Assembly (NCBI RefSeq): GCF_000423025.1
Contig: NZ_AUHE01000005.1
Location: 62,001 to 126,000 of the forward strand
Direction of reading: 5' to 3'
Length of the DNA stretch: 64,000 nt
Source of the DNA: Gordonia shandongensis DSM 45094
GTDB lineage: Bacteria > Actinomycetota > Actinomycetes > Mycobacteriales > Mycobacteriaceae
Part shown: piece by piece, positions 1 to 8,689 of the stretch
How the letters are laid out: each line of letters opens with the position of its first letter
Position numbering within the stretch: position 1 is the stretch's first letter
Made by a program: the position numbers and the translations under genes
The notes under the pieces: model-generated
Told to the model about the DNA's origin: nothing
What the model saw: the letters and a program-made list of their open reading frames with translations, nothing else
Database searches by the model: none

Positions 1-1
1 T

Positions 2-57
2 AGCGCGGCGCAGCCGTCGGGTGCGGAATTCCCCCGATCGCTGCGCCGCGCTTCTCT
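2..57 (+). terminator. Intrinsic-type terminator of an upstream, off-window gene
   Basis: A perfect 13-bp inverted repeat (AGCGCGGCGCAGC at 2-14, its complement at 40-52) encloses a 25-nt loop and is followed by the T-rich stretch TTCTCTTCT. That is the shape of a rho-independent terminator for a gene entering from the left. It also lies just past the stop of the leftward CPBP gene, so it could act in both directions. Nothing else is recognisable in 58-118. Confidence 0.7.
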
Positions 58-118
58 TCTCATCGCATCCACCAGTGCTGATAATAATAGTTATCGCATT
101 GCCAGCGGGCTTGATCGG

Positions 119-922
119 TCAGCCGAAGGGCGTCGCCCCCGCCGCCGACAGCGCCGCGTATCCGACGAAGGCGACGGCGTCGATCACCCCGTGTGCGATC
201 ACCAGCGGCCACAGTCGGCCCGTCACCTGATACCACCGGCCGAACACCACACCCATCGCCAGATTGCCGAGGCCGCCGCCGACACCCTGGTACAGGTGAT
301 AGCCGCCCCGCAGGGCCGCCGACGCCGCCAGCGCACCGCCGCCCCCGACACCCAGCTGACGCAGCCGGGTGATGAGGTAACCCACCACCACAACCTCCTC
401 GGCGAACCCGTTGGCGAACGCGGTGAGGACCAGCAGCGGCCCGCGCCACCACAGTCCGTCGTCGGGCGCGGCGATCAGTTCGGCGTTCCACCCGAGAGCC
501 CGCGCCAGCGCGACCAGCCCCAGCCCCGGCAGTCCGATGACCGCGGCCAGCACCAGCGACGGCGCGGCGTCCGCGCGACGCGGTCGCCCCAGCCCCAGCG
601 CCCGCGGACCGATGCCGGTGCGCCACAGCAGATACAGCGCGAGCAGACCGAAGGCGACCAGCGTGGCGGCCCCCATCGCCTGCCGAACGGCGTCGATGGC
701 CGCGACCGGCGAACGCGACGGGTTCAGCGCCACCGAGACGTCGCCGAGACCGCCCGTGAGCGCCCACTGCAGCAGACTCAACGCAGCGCCGATCGCCTTG
801 AAACCGAAGGTCAGCACGCCGACGATCACCAGTTCCACGATCAACGCGCGGCGTTCGGTCGGATCGTCGATCCGCACGATGTCGGCGCCCGGCGGATCGG
901 CTCGCGAAGTCACGGCCACCAC
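119..922 (-). CDS. CPBP family intramembrane glutamic endopeptidase
   Basis: 267 residues, mostly hydrophobic, with several predicted membrane helices. The CPBP (Abi/Rce1-like) signature is visible in the C-terminal half: a Glu-Glu pair in NGFAEEVVVVGYL, a GGYHLYQG segment supplying the second-motif His, and a late HGVIDAV motif supplying another His. These are the presumed metal/catalytic residues of this membrane protease family, whose substrates in actinobacteria are mostly unknown. The start is GTG (bases 920-922). It reads toward the terminator-like hairpin at 2-52. The family call is firm; the biological role is unknown. Confidence 0.85.
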   Translation of the reverse strand: MVAVTSRADPPGADIVRIDDPTERRALIVELVIVGVLTFGFKAIGAALSLLQWALTGGLGDVSVALNPSRSPVAAIDAVRQAMGAATLVAFGLLALYLLWRTGIGPRALGLGRPRRADAAPSLVLAAVIGLPGLGLVALARALGWNAELIAAPDDGLWWRGPLLVLTAFANGFAEEVVVVGYLITRLRQLGVGGGGALAASAALRGGYHLYQGVGGGLGNLAMGVVFGRWYQVTGRLWPLVIAHGVIDAVAFVGYAALSAAGATPFG

Positions 923-960
923 GGTAGCCGCCGATGCGGCCCCGCCTCAGGCGTCCGGGG

Positions 961-1016
961 TCAGGGATGCGAGGTCAGGGATGCGAGGTCAGAGATTCGA
1001 GGTCAGAGATGCGAGG
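961..1016. repeat. Four 14-bp tandem repeats over the stop codon of the DUF2470 gene
   Basis: Four contiguous 14-bp units of the form TCAGRGATKCGAGG start at 961, 975, 989 and 1003. Units 1 and 2 are identical; units 3 and 4 differ from them at one to two bases. The TCA opening unit 3 is the complement of the TGA stop codon of the leftward gene ending at 989, so two units are untranslated and two encode the C-terminus. Confidence 0.85.
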
Positions 1017-1750
1017 GCGGCGGAGAGTTCGGGAACGCAGGTGGCCGGTTGCGGGAAGGGGATGCGGACGTCCTCGTCACGGTCGCCGACCTCGGCCCGC
1101 AGTGTGATTCCGAAGCGGTCGAGACGCAGCGGCCGGACCCGACCGCCGCGGATCGATGCGGGCAGATGTCGGCTGAGCTGCTCGACGAGATCCGGATGGT
1201 CGGCGTCGAGGTGCCGCAGCCAATCGGCCTCGTACTCCCAGAATCGGTCTGGCTGCGCCGACGCCAGCTCGTCGACGTCCACGCCGCAGGCCCCGCTCGC
1301 CGTCGCGATGACGGCGGAGCCGAGCGCGAGCCGCACCAGGCTGAATCCGTGCCCCACGTCGAGGAGATGCTCGTCGGGGTGGTCGCCGGCGATCTCGACC
1401 GCGAGCTCCCGCTGCAGTCGGTCGGGCACCTCGTTCAGCGTTCCCGACAGCCAGATCAGCGACCGCACGGGTTCGCGCATCGGCACCGGCGCACGGTCGA
1501 TCACCTCCACCATCGCGGTCGGTGTCCGCCCGGTGACGGTCAGCTGCGTCAGCGCGTCGGCGTCGTCGGGGATCAGCAGAAAGGCGTCGGTCTCGAAGAG
1601 GTGGACCACCGCGACCCGGTCGCAGCCCGTCGATCCCCCCGCGTCCCCCGACGTCCCACCGTCGATGCCGGCCGACAGGGATCCCGACTCCGCAGCGCGG
1701 CACGCCGTCTGGATCTGCTCCGCAACGCGGGGCGCGAGCATCGTCGTCAT
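989..1750 (-). CDS. DUF2470 domain protein (haem/iron-utilisation type)
   Basis: 253 residues. The N-terminal part is a weak split-barrel (pyridoxamine-phosphate-oxidase-like) region; the C-terminal third, from about residue 165, matches the DUF2470 pattern with an HLDADHPD core followed by the RLDRFGITL strand. DUF2470 is found in haem-utilisation proteins and flavin-reductase-like folds. The ATG at 1750 is preceded by a strong AGGAGG ribosome site. A tandem operator resembling iron boxes lies 32 bp upstream, which fits an iron-responsive gene. The same neighbour of pheA occurs in M. tuberculosis (Rv3839). The enzymatic activity cannot be told from sequence. Confidence 0.75.
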   Translation of the reverse strand: MTTMLAPRVAEQIQTACRAAESGSLSAGIDGGTSGDAGGSTGCDRVAVVHLFETDAFLLIPDDADALTQLTVTGRTPTAMVEVIDRAPVPMREPVRSLIWLSGTLNEVPDRLQRELAVEIAGDHPDEHLLDVGHGFSLVRLALGSAVIATASGACGVDVDELASAQPDRFWEYEADWLRHLDADHPDLVEQLSRHLPASIRGGRVRPLRLDRFGITLRAEVGDRDEDVRIPFPQPATCVPELSAALASLTSNL

Positions 1751-1781
1751 TCCACCACCTCCTGACCTCGGCCACCAACAG

Positions 1782-1815
1782 GTAAGTGTGACCTTACTTA
1801 TGGTGACCTAACTTA
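1782..1815. promoter_or_regulatory. Candidate tandem operator (iron-box-like) between DUF2470 gene and pheA
   Basis: GTGACCTTACTTA (1788-1800) and GTGACCTAACTTA (1803-1815) are direct repeats with one mismatch in 13 and a 15-bp period. The first overlaps a palindrome with arms GTAAG and CTTAC (1782-1797). On the minus strand the sites read TAAGTTAGGTCAC, close to the TTAGGT half of DtxR/IdeR iron boxes. The position suits control of the DUF2470 gene. The IdeR assignment is an inference. Confidence 0.5.
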
Positions 1816-1874
1816 CGGATCCGGCGGTGTCGCGTCAACGCCCGCGGCGCAATCCGCCGCACCCGCTTCTCGTC

Positions 1875-1880
1875 TACGCT
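1875..1880 (+). promoter_or_regulatory. -10 hexamer TACGCT of pheA (leaderless)
   Basis: TACGCT fits the actinobacterial TANNNT element and ends 7 nt before the GTG at 1887, so transcription should begin at or next to the start codon. This supports 1887 over longer in-frame starts. Confidence 0.6.
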
Positions 1881-1886
1881 GAGATC

Positions 1887-2819
1887 GTGCCCGTCTACGC
1901 TTACTTCGGTCCCGCCGGCACGTTCACCGAGATGGCCCTCGACACGCTCCTCGCGCGACGCGAGGCGGCGCCCACGGCGACCACGCTCGCGGTGAGCAAC
2001 CCGCCGGCCGTCATCGACCTCGTCCGTTCCGGCGGCGCCGACTTCGGCTGCGTCCCGATCGAGAGCTCCCTGGAGGGTGCCGTCCCCGCCACGATGGACG
2101 CCCTCGCCCCGACCGACGACGGCCCCCGGGTGCAGGCGTACGACGAGGTCGCCCTCGACATCGCCTTCACCGTCGCCGCCGCACGCCCCCGCGCCGCCGA
2201 CGAGATCGCGACCATCAGCGCCTACCCGGTCGCGGCCGCGCAGGTTCGCCGCAGCCTCGAGGCGCTCTACCCGCGCGCCGAGGTCGTCATCGCGACGTCG
2301 AACGCCGGCGCCGCCCAGGACGTCGCCGCCGGACGCGCCGACGCTGCCGTCACCACGGCGGCCGCGGCCCGACTGCACGATCTGGTCACGCTCGCCGACG
2401 GCGTCGCCGACGCCGACGACGCCGTCACCCGCTTCCTGCTCATCGGCCCCGCCGGCGTCCCGCCCGAGCCGACCGGGTCGGACCGCACCTCGGTGATCCT
2501 CGATCTGCCGAACACGCCCGGCAGCCTGGTCGCGGCGATGAACGAATTCGCCACGCGCGGTGTCGATCTCACCCGGATCGAGTCCAGGCCCCGCACGGGA
2601 CTGGCCGGCCAGTACCGCTTCTACCTGGATGCACGGGGGCACGCCCGCGACGACGCCGTCGGGGAGGCGCTGCGCGCGCTGCACCGGACGGCCGAGCGGG
2701 TGGTGTTCCTGGGGTCGTGGCCCATCGACCCCCGACTGCGGACGGCCGGGGCCTGCACGCCGCCGGATCACGCAGAGTCCCGCGTGTGGTTTGACGATCT
2801 CCTACGGGGGAAGGAGTGA
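1887..2819 (+). CDS. pheA: Prephenate dehydratase
   Basis: 310 residues. Converts prephenate to phenylpyruvate in phenylalanine biosynthesis. The protein opens with the family signature YFGPAGTFTE, followed by a substrate-binding VPIESSLEG segment and the conserved TRF triplet near residue 185. A C-terminal ACT regulatory domain carries NTPGSL and the ESRP motif that binds phenylalanine for feedback inhibition. The GTG at 1887 is chosen because the family signature begins three residues later and a TANNNT hexamer ends 7 nt upstream; upstream in-frame codons add only Arg/Pro-rich sequence. It is followed after 1 base by the phosphatase gene, forming an operon as at Rv3838c-Rv3837c. Confidence 0.95.
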   Translation: MPVYAYFGPAGTFTEMALDTLLARREAAPTATTLAVSNPPAVIDLVRSGGADFGCVPIESSLEGAVPATMDALAPTDDGPRVQAYDEVALDIAFTVAAARPRAADEIATISAYPVAAAQVRRSLEALYPRAEVVIATSNAGAAQDVAAGRADAAVTTAAAARLHDLVTLADGVADADDAVTRFLLIGPAGVPPEPTGSDRTSVILDLPNTPGSLVAAMNEFATRGVDLTRIESRPRTGLAGQYRFYLDARGHARDDAVGEALRALHRTAERVVFLGSWPIDPRLRTAGACTPPDHAESRVWFDDLLRGKE

Positions 2820-2820
2820 T

Positions 2821-3531
2821 ATGGCGCGCCTGCATCTCGTTCGACACGGTGAGACGACGTCGAACGTCCTCAAACAGCTCGACACGGCACTGCCCGGCGC
2901 CTCGCTGACCGACTTCGGGGCCCGCCAGGGCGTCCGATTCGGGTTGGAGAATCCGGTGACGGGCCCGGCGGTGCTGGTGAACTCCGTCGCCCGGCGCGCA
3001 CGGCAGACCGCCGAGTTGATCGGCTCGGCGTGGGATGCGTCGACCGAAGCCGTCGAGGGCGTCCACGAGATCCAGGTCGGCGACCTCGAGGGTCGCAGCG
3101 ACCGCGAGGCGCACGAGCTGTTCCACGACACCGTGGTCCGCTGGCACCGCGGCGATCTGGACGCCCGGCTGCCCGGCGGCGAGTCGTTGGAGATGCTGCA
3201 CGACCGCTACCTGCCGGTGATCGACGACCTGGTCGGCACGTACCTGACGGGCCCGGACCAGCGCGACGTCTACCTGGTCTCACACGGTGCTGCGATCCGC
3301 CTCGTCGCGGCGCACCTGGCGCGACTCGACCCGGAGTTCGCGATGAAGAACTACCTGCCGAACACGGGGTCGGTGGAGCTGGAGCTCCGCGACGGCGTGT
3401 GGATCTGTCACGCGTGGGGTGACGCGCCCCTGCCGGAGACCCCCGATCTGGTCGCCGGTGAGGGCGCCCCAAACCTGGGAGACGCAGACCTGGGAGACGC
3501 AGACCGGGGAGACGCAGACCCGATGGGCTGA
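2821..3531 (+). CDS. Histidine phosphatase family protein (phosphoglycerate-mutase-like)
   Basis: 236 residues. LVRHGETTSN near the N-terminus supplies the phosphohistidine nucleophile, the GDLEGRS segment the acidic residue region, and LVSHGAAIR around residue 155 the second catalytic His. These define the RHG phosphatase branch of the phosphoglycerate mutase superfamily; the substrate is unknown. A good AAGGAG site (2811-2816) lies inside the end of pheA, whose stop is 1 base before this ATG, so the two are translationally coupled. The last 20 residues are a low-complexity tail built on a 15-bp DNA repeat (3474-3518) encoding GDAD units. Confidence 0.88.
   Translation: MARLHLVRHGETTSNVLKQLDTALPGASLTDFGARQGVRFGLENPVTGPAVLVNSVARRARQTAELIGSAWDASTEAVEGVHEIQVGDLEGRSDREAHELFHDTVVRWHRGDLDARLPGGESLEMLHDRYLPVIDDLVGTYLTGPDQRDVYLVSHGAAIRLVAAHLARLDPEFAMKNYLPNTGSVELELRDGVWICHAWGDAPLPETPDLVAGEGAPNLGDADLGDADRGDADPMG
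3474..3518. repeat. Three 15-bp tandem repeats in the phosphatase C-terminus
   Basis: Three contiguous units of CCTGGGAGACGCAGA begin at 3474, 3489 and 3504; the third has one change. They encode a short acidic GDAD-type repeat at the C-terminal end, beyond the catalytic domain. Confidence 0.8.
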
Positions 3532-3543
3532 CGCGCCGGGCGC

Positions 3544-3894
3544 TCACCCCCAGCCGTTGGCGTGAAGCCAGGCGTCGTCGATGCCGAAGTGGTGGCCCAC
3601 CTCGTGCAGCACCGTGATGGCGACTTCGCGGCGCAGCTCGTCGTCGCTGCTGCACATCTGCAGCAGCGGTTCGCGGTAGATCTCGATGGTGTCGGGCAGG
3701 AAGCCGGTGTAGTCCATGGTCCGCTCGGTGAGCGCCACCCCGGTGTAGAGCCCGAGGATGCCCGGATCGTCGCTGTTGTACGGGCGGACGAGGACGACCA
3801 CGTTGGTCATCGCATTCATCAACTCGTCCGGGAGGAGGTCGAGAGCTTCACCGACCAGGTTCTCGAAGCTCCTCTCGGACATCCACATCGCCAC
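3544..3894 (-). CDS. Metallopeptidase family protein (mini-zincin)
   Basis: 116 residues from the GTG at 3894. The C-terminal HEVGHHFGIDD is the HExxH...D zinc-binding and catalytic motif of the minimal zincin family (PF06262-type) widespread next to serS in actinobacteria. The GTG lies 5 nt after a GGGAGG ribosome site and 1 base after the stop of the septum-formation gene; an ATG at 3888 is an alternative start. It is presumably cotranscribed with that gene, as Rv3836 is with Rv3835. The fold and metal site are clear; the substrate is unknown. Confidence 0.85.
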   Translation of the reverse strand: MAMWMSERSFENLVGEALDLLPDELMNAMTNVVVLVRPYNSDDPGILGLYTGVALTERTMDYTGFLPDTIEIYREPLLQMCSSDDELRREVAITVLHEVGHHFGIDDAWLHANGWG

Positions 3895-3895
3895 G

Positions 3896-5365
3896 TCAGC
3901 CTCCCGACGGGGCGGGCAGCTCCGCATCGTCGGGGGTGTAGCCGGGCGGCAGCGGCACGGGGGTGCCCACCGAGCGTCCGGGCGGACCCTGCTTGCGCGG
4001 CACCGGGATCTTGCCGTTGATCAGGAGCTCCTCGCGGGCGTCGCCGACCAGTGTGGCGAAGCCGCCGCGGTCGGGCAGTGCCACGTAGCAGAAGGCGCGG
4101 CGGCTTCCGGTGAGCCAGCTGACCTCGGAGATCTTGGACGGTTGGACGTTGAGCGTGGTCTTCCTGAACGCCTCGGCCCCGCCGAAGAACTTGTCGGTCT
4201 GGGTGGGGCAGATCTTGACGAGGTAGTCGTTCTGATCCTCGGTGCTCGGCCACGGCTTGCCGGAGTTCCGATCGCCGAAACGCTGCGAGAGGTCGACGCT
4301 CCCGGTGACCTGGAAAGCGTGGGACTCCGAGCAGTCCACGACGTTCTTCGACGGCTGCCGCGTCTCGCGGTCGATACCGATGCACGTGCCGTCGGGCCAG
4401 GTGAACGACTGGTCGATGGTGGCGACGCGGCCGGAGAACAGATCCTTGGCGCCGTTCGTTCCGGGTTGCTCGATGCCGCAGCGGAGGCTGCGGACTCCGC
4501 GTTCCCACTCCACCTTCGACGGGAACATCAGGCCGGGGGCGAAACGGCCCTGCGGGTCGAGGCCGCCGCCGAGGTAGCGGCGCACCATCACCTCGCAGTT
4601 CTCGTCGCGAATCGCGGCGAACCGCTCCGGACCGGGCCACGCCGCGGTCGAGGAGAACTCGGAGGTCGGGTAGTCGGCGGTGTCGAGGACGCCCGCGACT
4701 TCGAAGCGGTGCGGTTCGGCACAGGCGACCTCGGAGGGTTCGCCGGGAGTGTCCCAGGTGAGGCAGTCGCCGACCTCGGACCGGGTGAAGTCGTTGTCCT
4801 GCCCCGAGCTCTCGCCGATCACCGAGGCCCCGACGTCGCCGAGGTCGGTGAATCCGCCGCGCACGAAGATCACTCCGCCCGCGACGAGGGCGCCGATGAG
4901 GACCGCGCCGAGCGCCGCGCGGATCGGCCAGGCGCGTGCGCGTCGCGGCCGCTGGGCGGGGGCGTCGCCGTCCTGATCGCCGTCCTGATCGCCGTCGTCC
5001 TGATCGTCGCCGTCCTGATCGCCGTCGCCGTACTCGCCGTCGCTGTAGTCGTCGTCGCTGTACTCGCCGTCGCTGTAGTCGTCGTCGCTGTACTCGTCGT
5101 CGCTGTACTCGTCGTCGCTGTACTCGTCGTCGCCGTACTCGACGGCCTGGAGTTCGTCGGTACCGAACTCCTCGGGGCCGAACTCCTGGGTGCCGGACTC
5201 CGCGGGGCTGGACTCCGCGGGGCCGGACTGCGCGGCGACTCCCGCATCCCCGCCCAGCTCGGTCCACTCGTCGCCGACGGCGTCCGACGCACGAGAACCG
5301 CTGCCGGCGACCTCGTCGGCGGCACCGTCGCCGTCCATCGGTCGATCATTGTTGCCACTCATCAC
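3896..5365 (-). CDS. Septum formation family membrane protein with acidic repeat tail
   Basis: 489 residues. Roughly residues 1-135 are cytoplasmic, acidic and low-complexity, including eight [ED]Y[SG]D[DG] pentads (76-115) and a Gln/Asp/Gly stretch. An Arg-rich patch, one transmembrane helix (about 146-168) and a C-terminal extracytoplasmic septum-formation domain follow. That domain has paired Cys residues in GDCLTWD, VACAEPH, ENCEVM and VDCSESH arrangements typical of this family. The start is GTG at 5365 or the following ATG at 5362; a CATGAT hexamer (5371-5376, minus strand) precedes both. It corresponds to Rv3835. A role in the cell envelope is inferred from family naming, not shown here. 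Confidence 0.85.
   Translation of the reverse strand: MMSGNNDRPMDGDGAADEVAGSGSRASDAVGDEWTELGGDAGVAAQSGPAESSPAESGTQEFGPEEFGTDELQAVEYGDDEYSDDEYSDDEYSDDDYSDGEYSDDDYSDGEYGDGDQDGDDQDDGDQDGDQDGDAPAQRPRRARAWPIRAALGAVLIGALVAGGVIFVRGGFTDLGDVGASVIGESSGQDNDFTRSEVGDCLTWDTPGEPSEVACAEPHRFEVAGVLDTADYPTSEFSSTAAWPGPERFAAIRDENCEVMVRRYLGGGLDPQGRFAPGLMFPSKVEWERGVRSLRCGIEQPGTNGAKDLFSGRVATIDQSFTWPDGTCIGIDRETRQPSKNVVDCSESHAFQVTGSVDLSQRFGDRNSGKPWPSTEDQNDYLVKICPTQTDKFFGGAEAFRKTTLNVQPSKISEVSWLTGSRRAFCYVALPDRGGFATLVGDAREELLINGKIPVPRKQGPPGRSVGTPVPLPPGYTPDDAELPAPSGG
4964..5140. repeat. Acidic coding repeat: eight 15-bp units plus Gln/Asp/Gly tract
   Basis: On the minus strand, 5140 down to 5021 encodes eight consecutive pentapeptides of the pattern [ED]Y[SG]D[DG], each a 15-bp unit. 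The stretch 5020 down to 4964 encodes a second tract of Asp, Gln and Gly. The DNA is visibly periodic (repeated CGTCGTCGCTGTACT on the plus strand). Confidence 0.9.
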
Positions 5366-5405
5366 GATCCATCATGCCTGGTCGATCCTCGCGTCGCCGC
5401 CCGAG

Positions 5406-5411
5406 TAGGGT
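5406..5411 (+). promoter_or_regulatory. -10 hexamer TAGGGT of serS (leaderless)
   Basis: TAGGGT ends 8 nt before the GTG at 5419, placing the predicted transcription start at the start codon. There is no ribosome-binding sequence between them. Confidence 0.6.
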
Positions 5412-5418
5412 TCATCAT

Positions 5419-6672
5419 GTGATCGACCTGAAGATCGTGCGTGAGAACCCCGACCTGGTGCGCGCATCGCAGCGCACCCGCGGCGAGGACCCCGGCCTCG
5501 TCGACCAGCTCCTCGACGCCGACGCGGCGCGACGCTCGGCCATCGCCGAGGCCGACACCCTGCGGGCGGAACAGAAGTCGCTCGGCAAGCTCGTCGGCAC
5601 GGCGTCCGGCGACGAGAAGCAGGAGCTGCTCGGCAAGGCCAAGGGTCTGGCCGACCGCGTCAAGGCCGCCGTCGCCGCGCAGAACGAGGCCGAGGCGACG
5701 TCGGCCGCCGCCCATCGAGCCATCTCGAACCTCGTCTCCGAGGCGACGCCCCCGGGCGGCGAGGACGACTACGTGGTCCTCGAGCACGTCGGCGAGCCGC
5801 GGACCATCGACGACCCCAGGGATCACCTGGCGCTCGGCGAGTCGCTCGGCCTCATCGACATGGGACGCGGCGCCAAGGTGTCCGGCTCGCGCTTCTACTT
5901 CCTCACCGGTCTCGGCGCCATGCTGCAGTTGGGGCTGCTCAACCTCGCCGCGGCGAAGGCCACCGCCAACGGCTTCACCCTGATGATCCCGCCCGTGCTG
6001 GTGAAACCGGAGATCATGGACGGCACCGGATTCCTCGGTGAGCACAGCGACGAGGTGTATCACCTCGACGACGACGATCTGTACCTCGTCGGGACCTCCG
6101 AGGTGCCCCTCGCCGGCTATCACAAGGACGAGATCATCGACCTGTCGACGCCGAAACGCTACGCGGGCTGGTCGAGTTGCTTCCGTCGCGAAGCCGGATC
6201 GTACGGGAAGGACACGCGCGGCATCATCCGCGTGCACCAGTTCGACAAGGTCGAGGGCTTCATCTACTGCAAACCGGAGGACGCGGAGGCCGAGCATCTC
6301 CGACTCCTGGCGTGGGAGCGGGAGATGCTCGCCGCCATCGACGTGCCCTACCGCGTGATCGACGTCGCCGGCGGCGATCTGGGCAGCTCGGCGGCCCGGA
6401 AGTTCGATTGCGAGGCCTGGGTTCCCACGCAGGGCACCTATCGCGAACTGACGTCCACATCCAACTGCACCACGTTCCAGGCGCGGCGCCTGGCGGTGCG
6501 ATACCGCGACGAGAACGGCAAACCGCAGATCGCGGCGACCGTGAACGGGACGCTCGCGACCACGCGCTGGCTCGTCGCGATCCTCGAGAACCACCAGCAG
6601 CCGGACGGCTCGGTGCGGCTGCCCGAGGAACTCGCCCGGTTCGTCGGCGTGGATCGCCTCACCGCACCCTGA
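5419..6672 (+). CDS. serS: Seryl-tRNA synthetase
   Basis: 417 residues, the normal length for bacterial SerRS. Residues 1 to about 110 form the antiparallel coiled-coil tRNA-binding arm (start [11 protein letters not shown]). The class II catalytic core follows, with the TxE serine-binding loop (VGTSEVPL), motif 2 in [14 protein letters not shown] and RVHQFDKVE, and motif 3 in [13 protein letters not shown]. It charges tRNA-Ser in the cytoplasm. The GTG at 5419 is the conserved SerRS start; open reading sequence further upstream is Arg-rich antisense of the septum gene. It diverges from the septum-formation gene, the two sharing a short promoter region. Confidence 0.97.
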   Translation: MIDLKIVRENPDLVRASQRTRGEDPGLVDQLLDADAARRSAIAEADTLRAEQKSLGKLVGTASGDEKQELLGKAKGLADRVKAAVAAQNEAEATSAAAHRAISNLVSEATPPGGEDDYVVLEHVGEPRTIDDPRDHLALGESLGLIDMGRGAKVSGSRFYFLTGLGAMLQLGLLNLAAAKATANGFTLMIPPVLVKPEIMDGTGFLGEHSDEVYHLDDDDLYLVGTSEVPLAGYHKDEIIDLSTPKRYAGWSSCFRREAGSYGKDTRGIIRVHQFDKVEGFIYCKPEDAEAEHLRLLAWEREMLAAIDVPYRVIDVAGGDLGSSAARKFDCEAWVPTQGTYRELTSTSNCTTFQARRLAVRYRDENGKPQIAATVNGTLATTRWLVAILENHQQPDGSVRLPEELARFVGVDRLTAP

Positions 6673-6795
6673 CCCCCACCTCACTCGCTCGGTCGGCACC
6701 CGGCTGTGATGTGATGGTCCACACGTCGCACTTGGCGCGTGCGCCACACCTTCCTCCCTGTAGCCCCCTGCGCCGCGAGTGAAAGGCCCCCACCC

Positions 6796-8610
6796 GTGCT
6801 GCCCGATCGCCCCTCCCCCGCGCACCCGTCCCCCGTCTCCCACCCCGTCCTGACTCGCCGCCAAGCGCTCGCAGCGGGCGGCGCCGCGATCGCCACGGCG
6901 CTGGTCGCGCCCGGCGCCGGTCTCGCATCGGCCGGCCCGTCGCAGGACGCCGACGCGATCATCGTCGGCCACGGACTGTCGGGGTTGGTCGCGGCGTGCG
7001 AACTGGTGAACCGCGGACGCAAGGTGCTCATCGTCGATCAGGAGTCGGGCCAGAACCTCGGCGGTCAGGCGCACTGGAGTCTGGGCGGCCTGTTCTTCGT
7101 CGACAGTCCGGAGCAGCGCCTCGCCGGCATCCGCGACTCCCCCGAACGCGCACGGCGCGACTGGTTCGCGACCGCGGGCTTCGACCGCGGACCGCACGAC
7201 CCCTCGGGCGAGGACTACTGGGCTCGGCGGTGGGCGGAGAAGTATCTGGAGTTCGCCGCCGGCGAGAAACGCTCGTGGCTCGCCGGCATGGGGATGATGT
7301 GGGTGCCCGTCGTCGGCTGGGCGGAGCGGGGCGACGGCCGACCGGGGACTCCCGGCAACACCGTGCCCCGATTCCACATCTCCCTGGGCACCGGGCCCGG
7401 CGTCGTGGAGCCGTTCGTGCGACGCATCCGCGAGGCCAAGCGTGCCGGCCTGGTCCGCTTCGCGTTCCGCCACCAGGTGGACGAACTCGTCGTCACCGGC
7501 GGCGAGGTGACCGGGATCCGCGGCAGTGTGCTGGCCCCGAGTTCGGCGCCGCGCGGGCGGGTGAGCTCACGGGAGCGCGCGGGCGACTTCGCTTTCCACG
7601 CACCGCTGGTGATCGTCGCATCGGGCGGCATCGGTGGCGATCACGATCTGGTCCGCCGCAACTGGCCGGCACGGCTGGGCACACCGCCTGCGTACATGAG
7701 CACGGGCGTGCCGGCCCACGTCGACGGGCGGATGCTCGGGATCACCGAGCGAGCGGGCGCGCGTCTGGTGAACCGGGACCGGATGTGGCACTACACCGAG
7801 GGGATTCGGAACCACTCGTCGATCTGGCCCGGCCACGGCATCCGGGTGCTGGGGGCGCCGACCTCCATGTGGTTCGACGCCGAGGGCGAGCGCTTCCCCT
7901 CCCCGGGAATCCCGAGTTTCGACACCCTCGGCACCCTGGAACTCATTCAGAGATCGGGCCACGACTACTCGTGGTTCGTCCTCAACAAACGGATCATCGA
8001 GAAGGAGTTCGTCCTCTCGGGCTCCGAACAGAACCCGGAGCTCACCGCCAAGAACCTGCCGCTCTACCTGGCCAATCGGGCGATCGACGACGTCCCCAAA
8101 CCCGTGCAGGCGTTCCTCGACCGCGGACCGGACTTCGTCACGGCCTCCTCGGTCGAGGCGCTCGCGGCGAAGATGAACCGACTGACGGGCGACGGCCTGA
8201 TCGACGCGGCCGGACTGCGCAGGCAGATCGCGCACCGCGACCGCGAGGCGTTCAACCCCCGCTCCACCGACCCGCAGATCAAGGGTATCCGCCGGTCGCT
8301 GGCATACGTGGGCGACAACCTCGTCCGGACGACGCCCATGCACCGCATCCTCGACCGTGACGCCGGGCCGCTCATCGCGATCAAGATGAACATCCTCACC
8401 CGCAAGACGCTCGGCGGTCTGCAGACCGATCTGTCCGGTCGGGTGCTCGACGCCGGGGGCTCCCCCGTGCCGGGACTGCTCGCGGTCGGCGAGGCCGCCG
8501 GCTTCGGCGGCGGCGGCCTCCACGGCTACCGGGCACTCGAGGGCACATTCCTGGGCGGCTGCCTGTTCACCGGGCGACAGGCCGGGCGGGCGGCGCACCG
8601 CATGCTCTGA
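6796..8610 (+). CDS. Tat-exported FAD-binding dehydrogenase (KstD-like fold)
   Basis: 604 residues from GTG 6796. A twin-arginine signal (LTRRQALAAGG followed by an Ala-rich hydrophobic run) precedes the FAD-binding GHGLSG dinucleotide fold. The C-terminus has the flavin-closing segment GLLAVGEAAGFGGGG. The size and architecture match the actinobacterial FAD-binding dehydrogenase group that includes Rv0785, relatives of fumarate reductase flavoproteins and 3-ketosteroid dehydrogenases. The substrate is unknown. A second GTG start closer to the RR motif is possible; in-frame sequence before 6796 looks non-coding. It stands alone between serS and the LCP gene. Confidence 0.82.
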   Translation: MLPDRPSPAHPSPVSHPVLTRRQALAAGGAAIATALVAPGAGLASAGPSQDADAIIVGHGLSGLVAACELVNRGRKVLIVDQESGQNLGGQAHWSLGGLFFVDSPEQRLAGIRDSPERARRDWFATAGFDRGPHDPSGEDYWARRWAEKYLEFAAGEKRSWLAGMGMMWVPVVGWAERGDGRPGTPGNTVPRFHISLGTGPGVVEPFVRRIREAKRAGLVRFAFRHQVDELVVTGGEVTGIRGSVLAPSSAPRGRVSSRERAGDFAFHAPLVIVASGGIGGDHDLVRRNWPARLGTPPAYMSTGVPAHVDGRMLGITERAGARLVNRDRMWHYTEGIRNHSSIWPGHGIRVLGAPTSMWFDAEGERFPSPGIPSFDTLGTLELIQRSGHDYSWFVLNKRIIEKEFVLSGSEQNPELTAKNLPLYLANRAIDDVPKPVQAFLDRGPDFVTASSVEALAAKMNRLTGDGLIDAAGLRRQIAHRDREAFNPRSTDPQIKGIRRSLAYVGDNLVRTTPMHRILDRDAGPLIAIKMNILTRKTLGGLQTDLSGRVLDAGGSPVPGLLAVGEAAGFGGGGLHGYRALEGTFLGGCLFTGRQAGRAAHRML

Positions 8611-8676
8611 CGGCGCGCTCGGTCGTTCGACCGACGCGGGCCCGGCGACTCTAAGGAAGACACCAGACTCGACCGG

Positions 8677-8682
8677 TAGCGT
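8677..8682 (+). promoter_or_regulatory. -10 hexamer TAGCGT of the LCP gene (leaderless)
   Basis: TAGCGT ends 8 nt before GTG 8690. A GTG at 8681 overlaps the hexamer, so the later GTG is the more likely start. Confidence 0.55.
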
Positions 8683-8689
8683 GGTCGGA

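Noticed and set aside
1794-2771. Long minus-strand reading frame opposite pheA
   Set aside because: Arg/Gly-rich antisense translation created by GC bias at third positions; no domain, and pheA is certain.
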